In this document: in pieces, positions 1-8,985 of the stretch
How positions within the stretch are numbered: position 1 is the stretch's first letter
Layout of the letters: each line of letters starts with the position of its first letter
DNA from: Flavobacteriaceae bacterium
GTDB lineage: Bacteria > Bacteroidota > Bacteroidia > Flavobacteriales > Flavobacteriaceae
NCBI GenBank assembly: GCA_030726725.1
Contig: JANRDC010000004.1
Location: forward strand, 124,001 to 188,000
Length of the DNA: 64,000 nucleotides
Direction of reading: 5' to 3'
Notes under the pieces: model-generated
Told to the model about the DNA's origin: nothing
The model's input: the letters and a program-made list of their open reading frames with translations, nothing else
Database searches by the model: none
Program-made: the position numbers and the translations under genes

Positions 1-201
1 GCGTTGATCGATAAGGGACACAGTATTTTGCTCGTAGAACACCATATGGATGTGGTGAAATGCGCTGACTATGTCATTGATTTAGGGCCTGAAGCTGGAG
101 ATCAAGGCGGGCACCTGGTGGTGATGGGAACACCTGAACAGGTCGTTGCGGAAGAAGCCTCCCACACTGGAAAGGCTTTAAAAAAATACTTATTGGCCTA
201 G
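1..201 (+). CDS. uvrA: UvrA excinuclease ABC subunit A, C-terminal fragment
   Basis: Only the last 66 codons are present; the reading frame is open from base 1, so the gene begins outside the window. The fragment carries the end of the second ABC ATPase domain of UvrA, the damage-recognition subunit of nucleotide excision repair: SILLVEHHMDVV with the switch histidine, then ADYVIDLGPEAGDQGG and the GTPEQV segment, followed by SHTGKALKKYL. This order is typical of the UvrA C-terminus. A UvrA2 paralogue cannot be excluded from so short a piece. Its TAG stop overlaps by 12 bp the stop region of the convergent flippase gene on the other strand. Confidence 0.9.
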   Translation, partial: ALIDKGHSILLVEHHMDVVKCADYVIDLGPEAGDQGGHLVVMGTPEQVVAEEASHTGKALKKYLLA

Positions 202-1647
202 TTTTTTGGGCCATATAGATCGGTATTCAATCAATCCTAGTCGGTAAATACCTGCGATATAAACAAGGCTTACCAACAAAGCAATCCCTGTGATGCGCAA
301 AAATACAGGGCCATCAATATTTGAAAACACCCAGTCTACCACCCACCAACTGATCCCCCCCCACAATAGGACAGCTACCATTTTAGGTTGCCAGGGATGA
401 GCCTTAATCCAAGCGTACACCGCCCATACTTTAGCGCATTGATAAAGGAGCATCGCGCCCAATGACGCCCATGCAGCGCCAATAATTCCATAACGCGGTA
501 TCAACCAAAGGTTAAATCCCACCGTGAATAAAGCCATAACTACGCCGGTATACAAAACCCATTTGTATTTTGGAGCGTTGAGCAGCAGCGCATTATTGAT
601 ACCCATACTGGCTTCTATCCACTTGCTCATACCGATCAGCAACAACACCCAGATCGCAGATTGATATCCGGCTGGAAGCAATGAAAAAATATCTGGCGCA
701 GTGCTCCAAAGCACCAACAACACCCAACCGGAGGTCCAACTCAATTGTATGGCCGACTCCTGGTAACGGCTTTTGATGAAATCCCATTGGCCTGAAGCAA
801 TCCATTGAGCAGACATCGGCAAAGCGATTTGGTGGGTTGCCCGCGCAGGTACAGAAACCAATGTAGCCATAAACACAGCAACCGTGTAAAAAGCTACTTC
901 TGAGAGCGGCAAAAACTGATGAATCATTACTTTGTCAATTTCCAAAATCACCAAAGCCACAGCGGTACCCAAGACCACAAAAAGTCCATAGGATAGATAT
1001 TCCTTAAAAAACGCGGGGATTCCCCAGGCCAAAACCGGACGAGCGATGTATACGCTGTAAATCGCCATGCTTAAAGTGCGCACTGCATAAATCATGACCA
1101 GTCCTGTAAATAGTTGTTCCGTAGAGATCCACTGGAAATACATCATCACCAACAGCCATGTGATCAACAAACGGTGACTCACCTCTTTGAGCACATTGCC
1201 AAAAACTGACTTAAGTCTGGTTTTGGCCAACGAATAAAAAACCTCAAAATAAGCCATAAAACCACCAATGGCCCAAAAGTGAATCAGGTATGGAGAGACG
1301 GCATCCGGCGACTGAAGCCAATGCGCAGCTGCAGCATCTCCCCAAACGGCCAGAAGGATTCCCAGGGGAAGGATAACCACCAAAGGCCACCAAAGCATCC
1401 AACCCAAAAACTGAGCCCGCTCTAGATCGGTATGTATGGTCGGGAAAAACTTTAAGAGTGTATTGGGCACGCCCATAGTCATCCATGGCATGAGCAAAGT
1501 TGCAGCAGCCAAGAGCCAAGAAAGCAAACCGTAGGTATCTACATCCAACACATGCACGTAGAGCACCAAGGTATTCAGTGCCCCTAGTGCAAAACCTGCA
1601 TAGGTGCTCACTGCGTTGACCATAGATTGCTTATACAGTGAACTCAT
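190..1647 (-). CDS. Wzx/MATE-like polysaccharide flippase
   Basis: A 485-residue, almost entirely hydrophobic protein with about 12-14 predicted membrane segments. It starts with SSLYKQSMVNAVSTYAGFAL, the usual entry of the oligosaccharide flippase (polysaccharide_synt/Wzx) family, which moves lipid-linked glycans across the inner membrane. Polar loops contain R/K-rich stretches such as KTRLKSVFGNVLKE. The ATG at 1647 overlaps the end of the glycosyltransferase gene by 17 bp, so it is the last gene of a four-gene minus-strand operon with YfhO-like and GT4 genes. That context supports a role in surface glycan export. The substrate is unknown. Confidence 0.8.
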   Translation of the reverse strand: MSSLYKQSMVNAVSTYAGFALGALNTLVLYVHVLDVDTYGLLSWLLAAATLLMPWMTMGVPNTLLKFFPTIHTDLERAQFLGWMLWWPLVVILPLGILLAVWGDAAAAHWLQSPDAVSPYLIHFWAIGGFMAYFEVFYSLAKTRLKSVFGNVLKEVSHRLLITWLLVMMYFQWISTEQLFTGLVMIYAVRTLSMAIYSVYIARPVLAWGIPAFFKEYLSYGLFVVLGTAVALVILEIDKVMIHQFLPLSEVAFYTVAVFMATLVSVPARATHQIALPMSAQWIASGQWDFIKSRYQESAIQLSWTSGWVLLVLWSTAPDIFSLLPAGYQSAIWVLLLIGMSKWIEASMGINNALLLNAPKYKWVLYTGVVMALFTVGFNLWLIPRYGIIGAAWASLGAMLLYQCAKVWAVYAWIKAHPWQPKMVAVLLWGGISWWVVDWVFSNIDGPVFLRITGIALLVSLVYIAGIYRLGLIEYRSIWPKKLGQ

Positions 1648-2932
1648 GGAGCAGATTTGCGAGTTGAACGGTTTTGTTTTGGCGTGTATAGCGCTCCGTA
1701 TCTATAGGATTGGTCAATGGAGCTCCGCTCTGATGGTGTTGCCAAAGAGACCACAACAAGGATTCAATACGCTGGTCGTCTAAGGATTCAGCAAAAAAAC
1801 CTGTTTGGGTTTGGGTCAAAATTTCATGGACATCCCACCGGTCTGGTCCCAAAGCGAGAATGGGCTTATGGGTTTCCATATATTCAAAGAATTTGCCAGG
1901 AATAATCTCTGATGCCCAGGGCTGTGAAGCTTCAACCAGCAATAATACATCTGCAGACCACTGCACTTGACGCGCTTGGTGGTGGGGCAAATACCCCCTG
2001 ATGTTCACCCAAGACTGCAATCCCAGTGCTTCGATGGAGGCAACTACTGAGTCTGCAACATGCCCCACCAATTGAAGGGAGAAATGGGCCGAAAACTCAG
2101 GTGAAGCAGCAACCAATCGAGCGATTGCCAACCAAAGTCCCGCTGGATTGCGCTCAGCCAAAAGAGCACCGACATGGGCCATGACAAATCCGCTGTGCTT
2201 GTCAACCACCAGCTCCTGCACGGCCATCGGTTCATATCCGTTGGTGATACAATGAGTTTTATCCGATCCCGCTATCAGCGCCAATGAGCTTGCCGTACTG
2301 GGACTGGTCGCTATGATCAAATCAGCCTGTCGGCAAACCATTTGCTCCAATAATTGATGTTTTTTGGCCGCCCAGGGCAACAATCGCAACTTGCTGTGGT
2401 AATGAATACCCGTCCATGGATCTCTAAAATCTGCCAGCCACTTCAAGGGGTATTTGCTCGATAATTCAGCTCCGATTAAATGAACACTGTGCGGAGGACC
2501 TGTGGTGATGATCCAATCGTAAGTATCTAGATCAGACTGACTATTGGCCCAATGCAGCGCTCGCCTCACCCAGCCTATACGGGCATCTGGCACCCAAAAA
2601 TTTCCCCGAATCCAAAGCAACAATCCGGGTATCAAGCCAGGTTTTTTGGGAACAATTCCTCTGGAAAGGTTTTTTGTAGCGCTAGGTAAGCACCAAGAAA
2701 TCCAGCGATAGGGCTCTGTAATGGACACCCTATGCACCTTGATCTCTGAGGGAATATCTAGCGATAGTGCTTCATCGATCTGAGGATAATGCGCCCCCTG
2801 GGGAACTACGATGGTCGGTGTTACACCACAACTGCCGAGATATTTGGCAAAATACAACCAGCGTTGTACTCCTGGACCTCCTGCCGGTGGCCAATAGTAA
2901 GAAAAAATCAACACCTTGAGTGGTTTAGGCAT
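1631..2932 (-). CDS. GT-B fold glycosyltransferase (GT4-like)
   Basis: A 433-residue cytoplasmic glycosyltransferase. The N-terminal half begins KVLIFSYYWPPAGGPGVQRW, the glycine-rich acceptor-side loop of GT4 enzymes, and includes LADFRDPWTG and the VPDARIGW segment. The C-terminal half carries GKFFEYMETHKPILALGP near residues 345-365, the region that normally binds the nucleotide-sugar and contains the conserved glutamate. It probably adds a sugar to a growing surface glycan. The gene overlaps the YfhO-like gene by 8 bp upstream and the flippase by 17 bp downstream, implying translational coupling. Donor and acceptor cannot be inferred from sequence. Confidence 0.82.
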   Translation of the reverse strand: MPKPLKVLIFSYYWPPAGGPGVQRWLYFAKYLGSCGVTPTIVVPQGAHYPQIDEALSLDIPSEIKVHRVSITEPYRWISWCLPSATKNLSRGIVPKKPGLIPGLLLWIRGNFWVPDARIGWVRRALHWANSQSDLDTYDWIITTGPPHSVHLIGAELSSKYPLKWLADFRDPWTGIHYHSKLRLLPWAAKKHQLLEQMVCRQADLIIATSPSTASSLALIAGSDKTHCITNGYEPMAVQELVVDKHSGFVMAHVGALLAERNPAGLWLAIARLVAASPEFSAHFSLQLVGHVADSVVASIEALGLQSWVNIRGYLPHHQARQVQWSADVLLLVEASQPWASEIIPGKFFEYMETHKPILALGPDRWDVHEILTQTQTGFFAESLDDQRIESLLWSLWQHHQSGAPLTNPIDTERYTRQNKTVQLANLLHEFTV

Positions 2933-5339
2933 CCGATGTTTTTTTATACCACTGAAACGCCAAGTAAAAGAAGAAAATCAACCAAATCAAAGCGACGCCG
3001 ATTTGTATGCGGCTGCCCATCACAACAACCTGAGGTTCAAACTTAAATGAAATCGAGTGTGCTCCTGGGGGTACGATCAAAGCGCGCAATGCGTAATTCA
3101 CCCGATAATGAGGTACATTTTCTCCGTCGATATACGCATTCCATCCTGGTTGATAATACCACTCCGAAAAAACAGCCAATCGCTCTGACTTGTTTTGGCT
3201 TTGGTATTCCAGGTGATTAGGGGCATTATTGACTAATTGAATTTGATCCAAAGTATCCGCCACCCACTGTTGCCGTTTTAAACCGCTCTTGGCATCGACT
3301 AGTGCCACATTTTGGGTGTTGATTACGGCTAAATCCTGCATCACTTGGTCGAGATCTTTAGCTACTTGAACCTGTGTGACAAACCAAGCTGGACCATTGG
3401 CCTGGGCATTTCTGGTCACTTGAGGAGCTCCGTTTTCATCGGATTGAATCACGTACTTGACATTCAGCATATTCAGGGGTTCCTGAACCCCTTTGATCAG
3501 ATGATAATCAAAAATTTCTTGAATATATCTTGGCTTTGCTGCATGGTAACCGCCAATAGAGCGATGAAAAAAAGAATTTTTTGAACCGTTTAACCCTTCA
3601 TCCAAATCAAATACTCGGAAATATGTAGTGTCTTGTTGGATCAGTTGATCTGTAGCACTGGGGGAAAATGGTTGTTTCATCTGGATCGCTGGAACAAAAT
3701 CATCACTGTTGACATAGCGTTTAGCTACACTGCCTAAATCGGCGATCAACAAAAGGCCCAATAATAAATAACGCACAGATTCAGACCATTTTCGGCCCCA
3801 AAACAACAGTGAAATAGTCAATACCGCAAATCCCAATGACCGCATCATATCAGCCAAGTAGGCTGACTTTCTATCTTGTTGCAAAAGCGACACAAACTCA
3901 TCTCCGTAATACGATTGATATGTGGCATCCCCTACTGATGTAAATGCAGACAAAAAATATCCCAAACCAATGATCGAAAACACGCTCACTAAGACCCACA
4001 AAACACGAATAATCGCTTGCTGCTGCTCCTCTGACCCAAGGGCACTCCAAGATTTAAGGCCCAATACACCCAGCAAAGGCAAGGCAAATGAAAGCAAAAC
4101 CTGAATAGAAGTTACCGCCCTGAACTTGTTGTAAAGCGGGAAAAAATCAATCATCCACCGGGTGATGATACCTGAGTTATCTCCCCAAGAAAGCACCAAG
4201 GCAAACACAGATCCCAGAACCAATGGCCATTTAAGGACCCCTCTATACGTAAATAAGCCGAGTAAAAACAATACAAAAACAACTATTCCCAGGTAAGCTG
4301 GCGCACCTACAAAAGGTTGATCTCCCCAGTAAAGCGGTAGGTTTTGCGTCCACTCCATCGTTTGAGCAGGTGTCAAACCATTTTCTTGTAACCAAGGATA
4401 AAACACGGAGTCAGTTCCTAAGTCTTCGCTGTTTGAACCGCCCTTTAATCTGGGAACCAATAGATTGAACGACTCAAAAATACCATAACTGTATTCAGTG
4501 ATGTATCCGTAATCCAATCCTTGAACAGCTGTTTTAGGCATTCCATCAGGATCTAGCGTTAATTCAGAAGCGCCACGGGTGCTCCAGGAACTGTACTCTG
4601 CAGTAGCCAACATCGATGAAGCATTAAACGCCAAAGAGGCTAAAACAGCGATCAGAAACACGAAAATTCTTGAGATAAAATCTTTGTGTTGATTGGATTT
4701 AATCGCTTGATAACCCCAAAAAATCAAGGCCAATCCGACCAACATCATCAAATAATACGTCATCTGAACGTGGTTGGCCGCAAGCTCCAAGCCTAGGGTC
4801 AATGCAAGCAAAAGTCCCCCCCAGTATTTGTTTTTTTGAAACAACCACACTACCGAGGCAAATACCCAAGGAAAATAACCCAGTGCATGTGCTTTAGCAT
4901 TGTGTCCCACCCCTAATATGATCACTAAATAAGTAGATAATCCAAAAGCAAGTGCACCGATAATCGATGGTCGCCAAGATATCTTCAGACTGATTAAAAG
5001 TCCGTAAAATCCAAGTAGATACAAAAAAAGATAGTCTGCTGGTCTGGGCAAAAACCTAATCCCCTGATCGATCAACTTTACCCAATGATCTGGATATTGA
5101 GCCCCCAATTGAAAACTGGGCATACCCCCAAAAGCGTTGGACACCCAGAAAGGTTCCTCTGAGGTCGCCTCACGGAAATCGCTTTGTTCACGGGCCATAC
5201 CCAAATACTGAACAATATCTGATTGAAAAAGGGATTTGCCCTGAAGTATGGGGTAAAAAAACAAGATTGAAAAAAGGGCAAAACCCAAGACAACAACTAA
5301 GTGGATCCAAAGACCCTTAAATATGGCTATTTTGCTCAT
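2925..5339 (-). CDS. YfhO-family multi-spanning membrane protein
   Basis: An 804-residue membrane protein with about a dozen transmembrane segments in the first 520 residues, then a soluble domain, then a last membrane segment near residues 775-795. The YfhO family is thought to act in glycosylation of lipid-linked polymers, by resemblance to GT-C glycosyltransferases. Features seen include LGVGHNAKAHALGYFPW in the membrane part and FSEWYYQPGWNAYIDG in the C-terminal soluble part, both recurrent in this family in Bacteroidota. ATG 5339 overlaps the TGA of the DUF4834 gene (ATGA), and its own stop overlaps the next glycosyltransferase gene. The exact reaction is not established. Confidence 0.82.
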   Translation of the reverse strand: MSKIAIFKGLWIHLVVVLGFALFSILFFYPILQGKSLFQSDIVQYLGMAREQSDFREATSEEPFWVSNAFGGMPSFQLGAQYPDHWVKLIDQGIRFLPRPADYLFLYLLGFYGLLISLKISWRPSIIGALAFGLSTYLVIILGVGHNAKAHALGYFPWVFASVVWLFQKNKYWGGLLLALTLGLELAANHVQMTYYLMMLVGLALIFWGYQAIKSNQHKDFISRIFVFLIAVLASLAFNASSMLATAEYSSWSTRGASELTLDPDGMPKTAVQGLDYGYITEYSYGIFESFNLLVPRLKGGSNSEDLGTDSVFYPWLQENGLTPAQTMEWTQNLPLYWGDQPFVGAPAYLGIVVFVLFLLGLFTYRGVLKWPLVLGSVFALVLSWGDNSGIITRWMIDFFPLYNKFRAVTSIQVLLSFALPLLGVLGLKSWSALGSEEQQQAIIRVLWVLVSVFSIIGLGYFLSAFTSVGDATYQSYYGDEFVSLLQQDRKSAYLADMMRSLGFAVLTISLLFWGRKWSESVRYLLLGLLLIADLGSVAKRYVNSDDFVPAIQMKQPFSPSATDQLIQQDTTYFRVFDLDEGLNGSKNSFFHRSIGGYHAAKPRYIQEIFDYHLIKGVQEPLNMLNVKYVIQSDENGAPQVTRNAQANGPAWFVTQVQVAKDLDQVMQDLAVINTQNVALVDAKSGLKRQQWVADTLDQIQLVNNAPNHLEYQSQNKSERLAVFSEWYYQPGWNAYIDGENVPHYRVNYALRALIVPPGAHSISFKFEPQVVVMGSRIQIGVALIWLIFFFYLAFQWYKKTSDA

Positions 5340-5566
5340 TTTATTTCTTCAAAGTCAATGTACTCCCCGACCACTTTTGACGTTTTACCGGTTTTTTTAG
5401 CTGGGGCTGGTTGAGGGGCTGGTGTGCCAAATTCAAAACTGCTTGGGCTACCCATTTGTTTCTTGGCCCAGCGCTGAACTACAAACACCAATAACCATGG
5501 AAATACCCTTCTAAACAGCCAACCCAACAAATAAAATCCCAATACGATATACAGAAAGGTTTCCAT
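5336..5566 (-). CDS. DUF4834 small membrane protein
   Basis: A 76-residue protein: one N-terminal membrane segment (FLYIVLGFYLLGWLFRRVF, followed by a second hydrophobic stretch), then a proline/lysine-rich tail ending in GEYIDFEEIK. This matches the small DUF4834 family of Bacteroidota, whose function is unknown. The longer open frame up to 5746 is rejected because a TATTTTTG promoter box lies at 5596-5603, inside that extension, and the METFLYIV start follows it by about 30 bp. It is the first gene of the YfhO/glycosyltransferase/flippase operon and is coupled to the YfhO-like gene by an ATGA overlap. Confidence 0.75.
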   Translation of the reverse strand: METFLYIVLGFYLLGWLFRRVFPWLLVFVVQRWAKKQMGSPSSFEFGTPAPQPAPAKKTGKTSKVVGEYIDFEEIK

Positions 5567-5595
5567 GTTCTCGGTTTGTTTACCTAAATTTAGCT

Positions 5596-5603
5596 CAAAA
5601 ATA
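5596..5603 (-). promoter_or_regulatory. -7 promoter box (TATTTTTG) of the DUF4834 operon
   Basis: TATTTTTG on the minus strand matches the Bacteroidota primary sigma factor -7 consensus TAnnTTTG. The predicted transcript start lies about 25 nt before the DUF4834 ATG. I see no clear TTG at the -33 position. Confidence 0.5.
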
Positions 5604-5618
5604 CAACGAAGCAGCTTA

Positions 5619-6482
5619 GTGTCCACCCCAAATCGCAGATTATCCAGAAATCTTTGTTGCTTAACACTGGCCCTATTCGGTGCTGGGTCAACGCTCTTTG
5701 GACAATATACAGACATCATTAATTCCAACAGACCTGGAAACTCCATAGGCGCTTACTCTGTGGGAAAAGGGGTGTTACAGTGGGAACTTGGAGGGACTTA
5801 TGATCGACAAGAACACAACTTATTGCGCTATAATTCAATGTTTTACCAACAGGAGTTAAGCATGCGCTTAGGTTTGATTGGAGAGCGACTTGAAATCAGC
5901 GCACAGTGGGGATACCAATGGGAAAGCACTTTGGGAACCACCTTTAAAGATGTGCACCAATCTGATGTAGTCCTCAAATTACTGGTTTTTGATCCTTTTA
6001 AAAACCCCAATTTTGATGCGGTTAACCTGTATTCCTGGAAGGATCAACACCGTTTCAAACTCAAAAGGCTCATTCCTGCAGTATCTGTTGGCGCAGGTTA
6101 CCACTTTTTCAGTCCGGATAATGCATACAATACTTGGTATCCTACCAACTATCCTAAAGTCATGGTGCTTACCCAAAATAACTTGACCAACAAGTTGGTG
6201 TTGGTGACCAACCACATTTGGGATCACCTACAAACTGATTGGCCAGAATACCGATTTCTTGCCTCATTGAACCATAGCCTAGGTAATCAATGGAGTGTTT
6301 TTTATGAGTCTGAATGGGTAAAAAATGATTTGTACGCCGACCATTTACTCAGGTTTGGCGGTGCATTTTTACAAAACAACAACCTGCAATGGGATGCCCA
6401 CTTTGCCCTAAACTTTAAGGAAACACCCCGAAGAAAATCCGTGGGTATAGGTGTTTCCTACCGAATTGACCCGAATAAATAA
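5619..6482 (+). CDS. Secreted outer-membrane transporter-like protein
   Basis: A 287-residue protein from a GTG start. It has a Sec signal peptide (basic STPNRRLSRN, then LCCLTLALFGAG, cleavage near GSTLFG/QY). The mature part opens with TDIINSNRPGNSIGAYSVGKG, the typical beginning of the small beta-barrel family annotated as 'transporter' (Phenol_MetA_deg-like) in Bacteroidota, and continues with alternating beta-strand patterns to the final aromatic GIGVSYRI strand. An in-frame ATG at 5565 would give 18 extra residues, but it overlaps the divergent DUF4834 start and spoils the signal peptide, so GTG 5619 is preferred. Substrate unknown. It probably forms a transcription unit with the acetyltransferase-like gene 5 bp downstream. 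Confidence 0.6.
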   Translation: MSTPNRRLSRNLCCLTLALFGAGSTLFGQYTDIINSNRPGNSIGAYSVGKGVLQWELGGTYDRQEHNLLRYNSMFYQQELSMRLGLIGERLEISAQWGYQWESTLGTTFKDVHQSDVVLKLLVFDPFKNPNFDAVNLYSWKDQHRFKLKRLIPAVSVGAGYHFFSPDNAYNTWYPTNYPKVMVLTQNNLTNKLVLVTNHIWDHLQTDWPEYRFLASLNHSLGNQWSVFYESEWVKNDLYADHLLRFGGAFLQNNNLQWDAHFALNFKETPRRKSVGIGVSYRIDPNK

Positions 6483-6487
6483 AAGAT

Positions 6488-7606
6488 ATGATTGAAATTG
6501 TTCCAGCGATTAGTCAAAAACAAATGCGCGCGTTTGCCACTTTTCCCTTTAGCCTATACCGAGCTCATCCGTATTGGGTCCCTCCGATCATCAGTGCAGA
6601 ATTGGCGTCTTGGGACAAAAGCAAAAACCCTGTTTTTGAGCACGCTGAGGCTGATTTCTTTCTGGCTTACCAAGACGGTAAAATTGTAGGTCGAGTCGCC
6701 TGTATCGTCAATCGGACCGAAGTCAATCAACAGGGTATTTCAAAGATGCGCTTTGGCTGGTTTGATTTTATCGATGACTTCCAGGTCTCTAGCGCATTGT
6801 TGAACTGCGTTGCTGAGTATGGGCGAAAAAGAGGATTAGCATTTATGGAAGGCCCTGTCGGGTTTTCCAACTTGGACAAGGTTGGGGTGATGACCTCTGG
6901 TTTTGACCATATAGGGACGATGATCACTTGGTATAACCACCCTTATTACGCCGATCACTACCGAAAATTTGGCATGGTTAAAGCCAAAGGATATCAAGAA
7001 AGCAAGTTCTTGCTCAGCGCGATTGATGGAGGAAAATACGCTCGACTAGCGCATATCGTTGCTGAGCGTTTTAAGCTAAAGACACTCAATTTTCAAAAAA
7101 CAGCCGAGCTATTGCCCTATACAGATGCCATGTTTGATCTGTTTAACAAAACCTATTCAGCACTATCTTCTTTTGTTCCGATTTCTGCCAAAGAAAAGGA
7201 ATATATGACCCAACAATTTATCGGGTTTATCAATCCGAGTTATATCAAATTTGTTGTGGATGAATTGGGGAACATGGTGGGATTTGCCATTACGATGCCT
7301 TCTTTCTCCAAAGCTTTGCAGAAAGCTAAGGGCAAACTTTTTCCATGGGGATGGTGGCACCTCATCCAAGCTAAAAAGAACAACCCCGATGCGGTGTTTT
7401 ACCTCATCGGGGTGCTTCCTGAATACCAAAATAAAGGGGTAACTGCGCTTTTATTCGACGCTTTTTACAAAACCTATCTCCAAGAAGGGGTAGTTACCTG
7501 TTACAGAACACCAGAACTAGAAGATAACACAGCCATTATGAAGCTGTGGGTAGACTTTAACCCAGTCGTTCACCAAACGAGGTGTACGTTTAAGATGGAT
7601 CTTTAG
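6488..7606 (+). CDS. GNAT-like acetyltransferase family protein, conserved in Bacteroidota
   Basis: A 372-residue soluble protein with no signal peptide. It resembles a family of two fused GNAT-like domains: the first contains KIVGRVACIVNR and FGWFDFIDDF, the second contains GFAITMPSFSKAL and, near residues 305-325, VFYLIGVLPEYQNKGVTALL. That last stretch matches the acetyl-CoA-binding motif (Q/RxxGxG/A) of N-acetyltransferases. The FMEGPVGFSNLDKVGVM segment is diagnostic of this conserved family. The substrate is unknown. The gene starts 5 bp after the transporter-like gene. Its TAG stop overlaps by 4 bp the stop of the convergent alpha-oxoamine synthase gene. Confidence 0.68.
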   Translation: MIEIVPAISQKQMRAFATFPFSLYRAHPYWVPPIISAELASWDKSKNPVFEHAEADFFLAYQDGKIVGRVACIVNRTEVNQQGISKMRFGWFDFIDDFQVSSALLNCVAEYGRKRGLAFMEGPVGFSNLDKVGVMTSGFDHIGTMITWYNHPYYADHYRKFGMVKAKGYQESKFLLSAIDGGKYARLAHIVAERFKLKTLNFQKTAELLPYTDAMFDLFNKTYSALSSFVPISAKEKEYMTQQFIGFINPSYIKFVVDELGNMVGFAITMPSFSKALQKAKGKLFPWGWWHLIQAKKNNPDAVFYLIGVLPEYQNKGVTALLFDAFYKTYLQEGVVTCYRTPELEDNTAIMKLWVDFNPVVHQTRCTFKMDL

Positions 7607-8862
7607 CCTTCCATCTGCGCCGCAACAGCTGCAGATAAACGCTGATAAGTGCCATTTTCCAAACGCTCTCTAATCGATGAAAACGCATCAAGGGTGATTT
7701 GTATATCCTCCATGGTATGTACCGCTGTAGGGATCAATCTCAACAGAATCAAACCCTTTGGAATAACTGGATAAACGACTATTGAGCAAAAAATACCGTA
7801 GTTTTCTCTAAGGTCCTTCACCAATGCCATCGCTTCTGGAATACTTCCTTTTAAGTAAACTGGAGTCACACAGGTAGAAGTAGTCCCTAGATCAAATCCG
7901 CGCTCGCGCAATCCGTTTTGCAAGGCGTTTACATTCTCCCATAATTTTTCTTTTAGCTCTGGTCTAGATCGCAAAAGCTCTAGGCGCTTCAAGCCACCTT
8001 TGACAAAAATCATGGGGAGTGCTTTAGCAAACATTTGAGAGCGCAAATTGTATTTTAAGTAATCGATCACTTCCTGATCAGCCGCTAAAAAAGCGCCAAT
8101 TCCTGCCATAGACTTGGCAAACGTGGCAAAATAAACGTCGATCTGGTCTTGAACACCCTGTTCTTCTCCTGCTCCTGCTCCTGTTTTGCCCAAAGTGCCA
8201 AATCCATGTGCATCGTCGACCAACAACCTAAAGTTGTATTTTGATTTTAACGCAGCAATCTCTTTTAGTTTTCCTTGTTCACCGCGCATACCAAAAACAC
8301 CTTCGGTGATCACCAAAATACCACCACCTGTCTGCTCAGCCATTTTGGTGGCGCGATCTAGGTTTTTTTCGAGGCTTTCAATGTCGTTGTGCTTGTAAGT
8401 GAATCGTTTGCCCATATGCAGGCGAACACCATCAATAATACATGCGTGCGCATCTACATCATAGACAATAATATCGTCTTTAGACACCAAAGCGTCAATC
8501 GCAGACATAATTCCTTGGTATCCAAAATTGAGCAAATAAGAGGCTTCTTTACCTACAAAGTCTGCTAACTCCCTTTCTAGTTGTTCGTGGAAATCAGTAT
8601 GGCCAGACATCATACGTGCGCCCATAGGATAGGCAGCACCGTGCTCAGCAGCACTGGCCGCGTCAACAGCCATTACTTCCGGGTGATGTGCCAGACCTAA
8701 ATAGTCATTAATACTCCAGGTAATTACTTCCTTACCTTGGAACTTCATACGGTTGGAAATAGACCCTTCCAGCTTGGGAAATACGAAATAGCCTTCAGCT
8801 TGTGAAGCCCATTTTCCTAAAGGTCCTTTGTTATCTCTAATACGGGCAAATAAATCTCTCAT
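7603..8862 (-). CDS. Alpha-oxoamine synthase, probable cysteate (or serine) fatty acyltransferase
   Basis: A 419-residue PLP enzyme of fold type I, the family of 8-amino-7-oxononanoate synthase, 2-amino-3-ketobutyrate CoA ligase and serine palmitoyltransferase. It condenses an amino acid with an acyl thioester, with loss of CO2. Visible signatures: His139 (DAHA, stacking on PLP), LVDDAHGFGTLGKTG with Asp216/His219, and Lys250 in TFAKSMAGIGAF as the Schiff-base lysine. The 40-residue N-terminal extension (GKWASQAEGYFVFPKLEG) is unlike BioF. Adjacent to a cysteine-synthase-like gene, the enzyme fits the cysteate-fatty acyltransferase that makes 3-ketocapnine in Flavobacteriia and relatives. Serine palmitoyltransferase (sphingolipids) is the main alternative. 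Substrate choice is inference. Confidence 0.7.
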   Translation of the reverse strand: MRDLFARIRDNKGPLGKWASQAEGYFVFPKLEGSISNRMKFQGKEVITWSINDYLGLAHHPEVMAVDAASAAEHGAAYPMGARMMSGHTDFHEQLERELADFVGKEASYLLNFGYQGIMSAIDALVSKDDIIVYDVDAHACIIDGVRLHMGKRFTYKHNDIESLEKNLDRATKMAEQTGGGILVITEGVFGMRGEQGKLKEIAALKSKYNFRLLVDDAHGFGTLGKTGAGAGEEQGVQDQIDVYFATFAKSMAGIGAFLAADQEVIDYLKYNLRSQMFAKALPMIFVKGGLKRLELLRSRPELKEKLWENVNALQNGLRERGFDLGTTSTCVTPVYLKGSIPEAMALVKDLRENYGIFCSIVVYPVIPKGLILLRLIPTAVHTMEDIQITLDAFSSIRERLENGTYQRLSAAVAAQMEG

Positions 8863-8890
8863 GTGAAGAAAAACATTTTATAATATCCTG

Positions 8891-8898
8891 CAAAAGTA
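8891..8898 (-). promoter_or_regulatory. Promoter of the alpha-oxoamine synthase gene (TACTTTTG)
   Basis: TACTTTTG on the minus strand is a perfect TAnnTTTG -7 box, preceded after 21 nt by a TTTTTG -33 element. It lies about 28 bp upstream of the ATG at 8862. The gene can therefore be transcribed independently of the cysteine-synthase-like gene. Confidence 0.65.
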
Positions 8899-8985
8899 CT
8901 GATTTTTAAAACGATAATACAAAAATATTGCGCGAGCAATAACCAGTCGAATTAGGATTTAAATATCTGATTTACAGTATTTTAT

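Noticed and set aside
201-230. GGCC...GGGCC with a T tract downstream of uvrA as a terminator
   Set aside because: The stem is only about 4 bp and the T tract falls in the loop, so it cannot form a standard terminator.
5566-5746. 60-residue N-terminal extension of the DUF4834 protein
   Set aside because: The region contains the promoter for the gene and overlaps the divergent transporter-like gene; the METFLYIV start matches the family.
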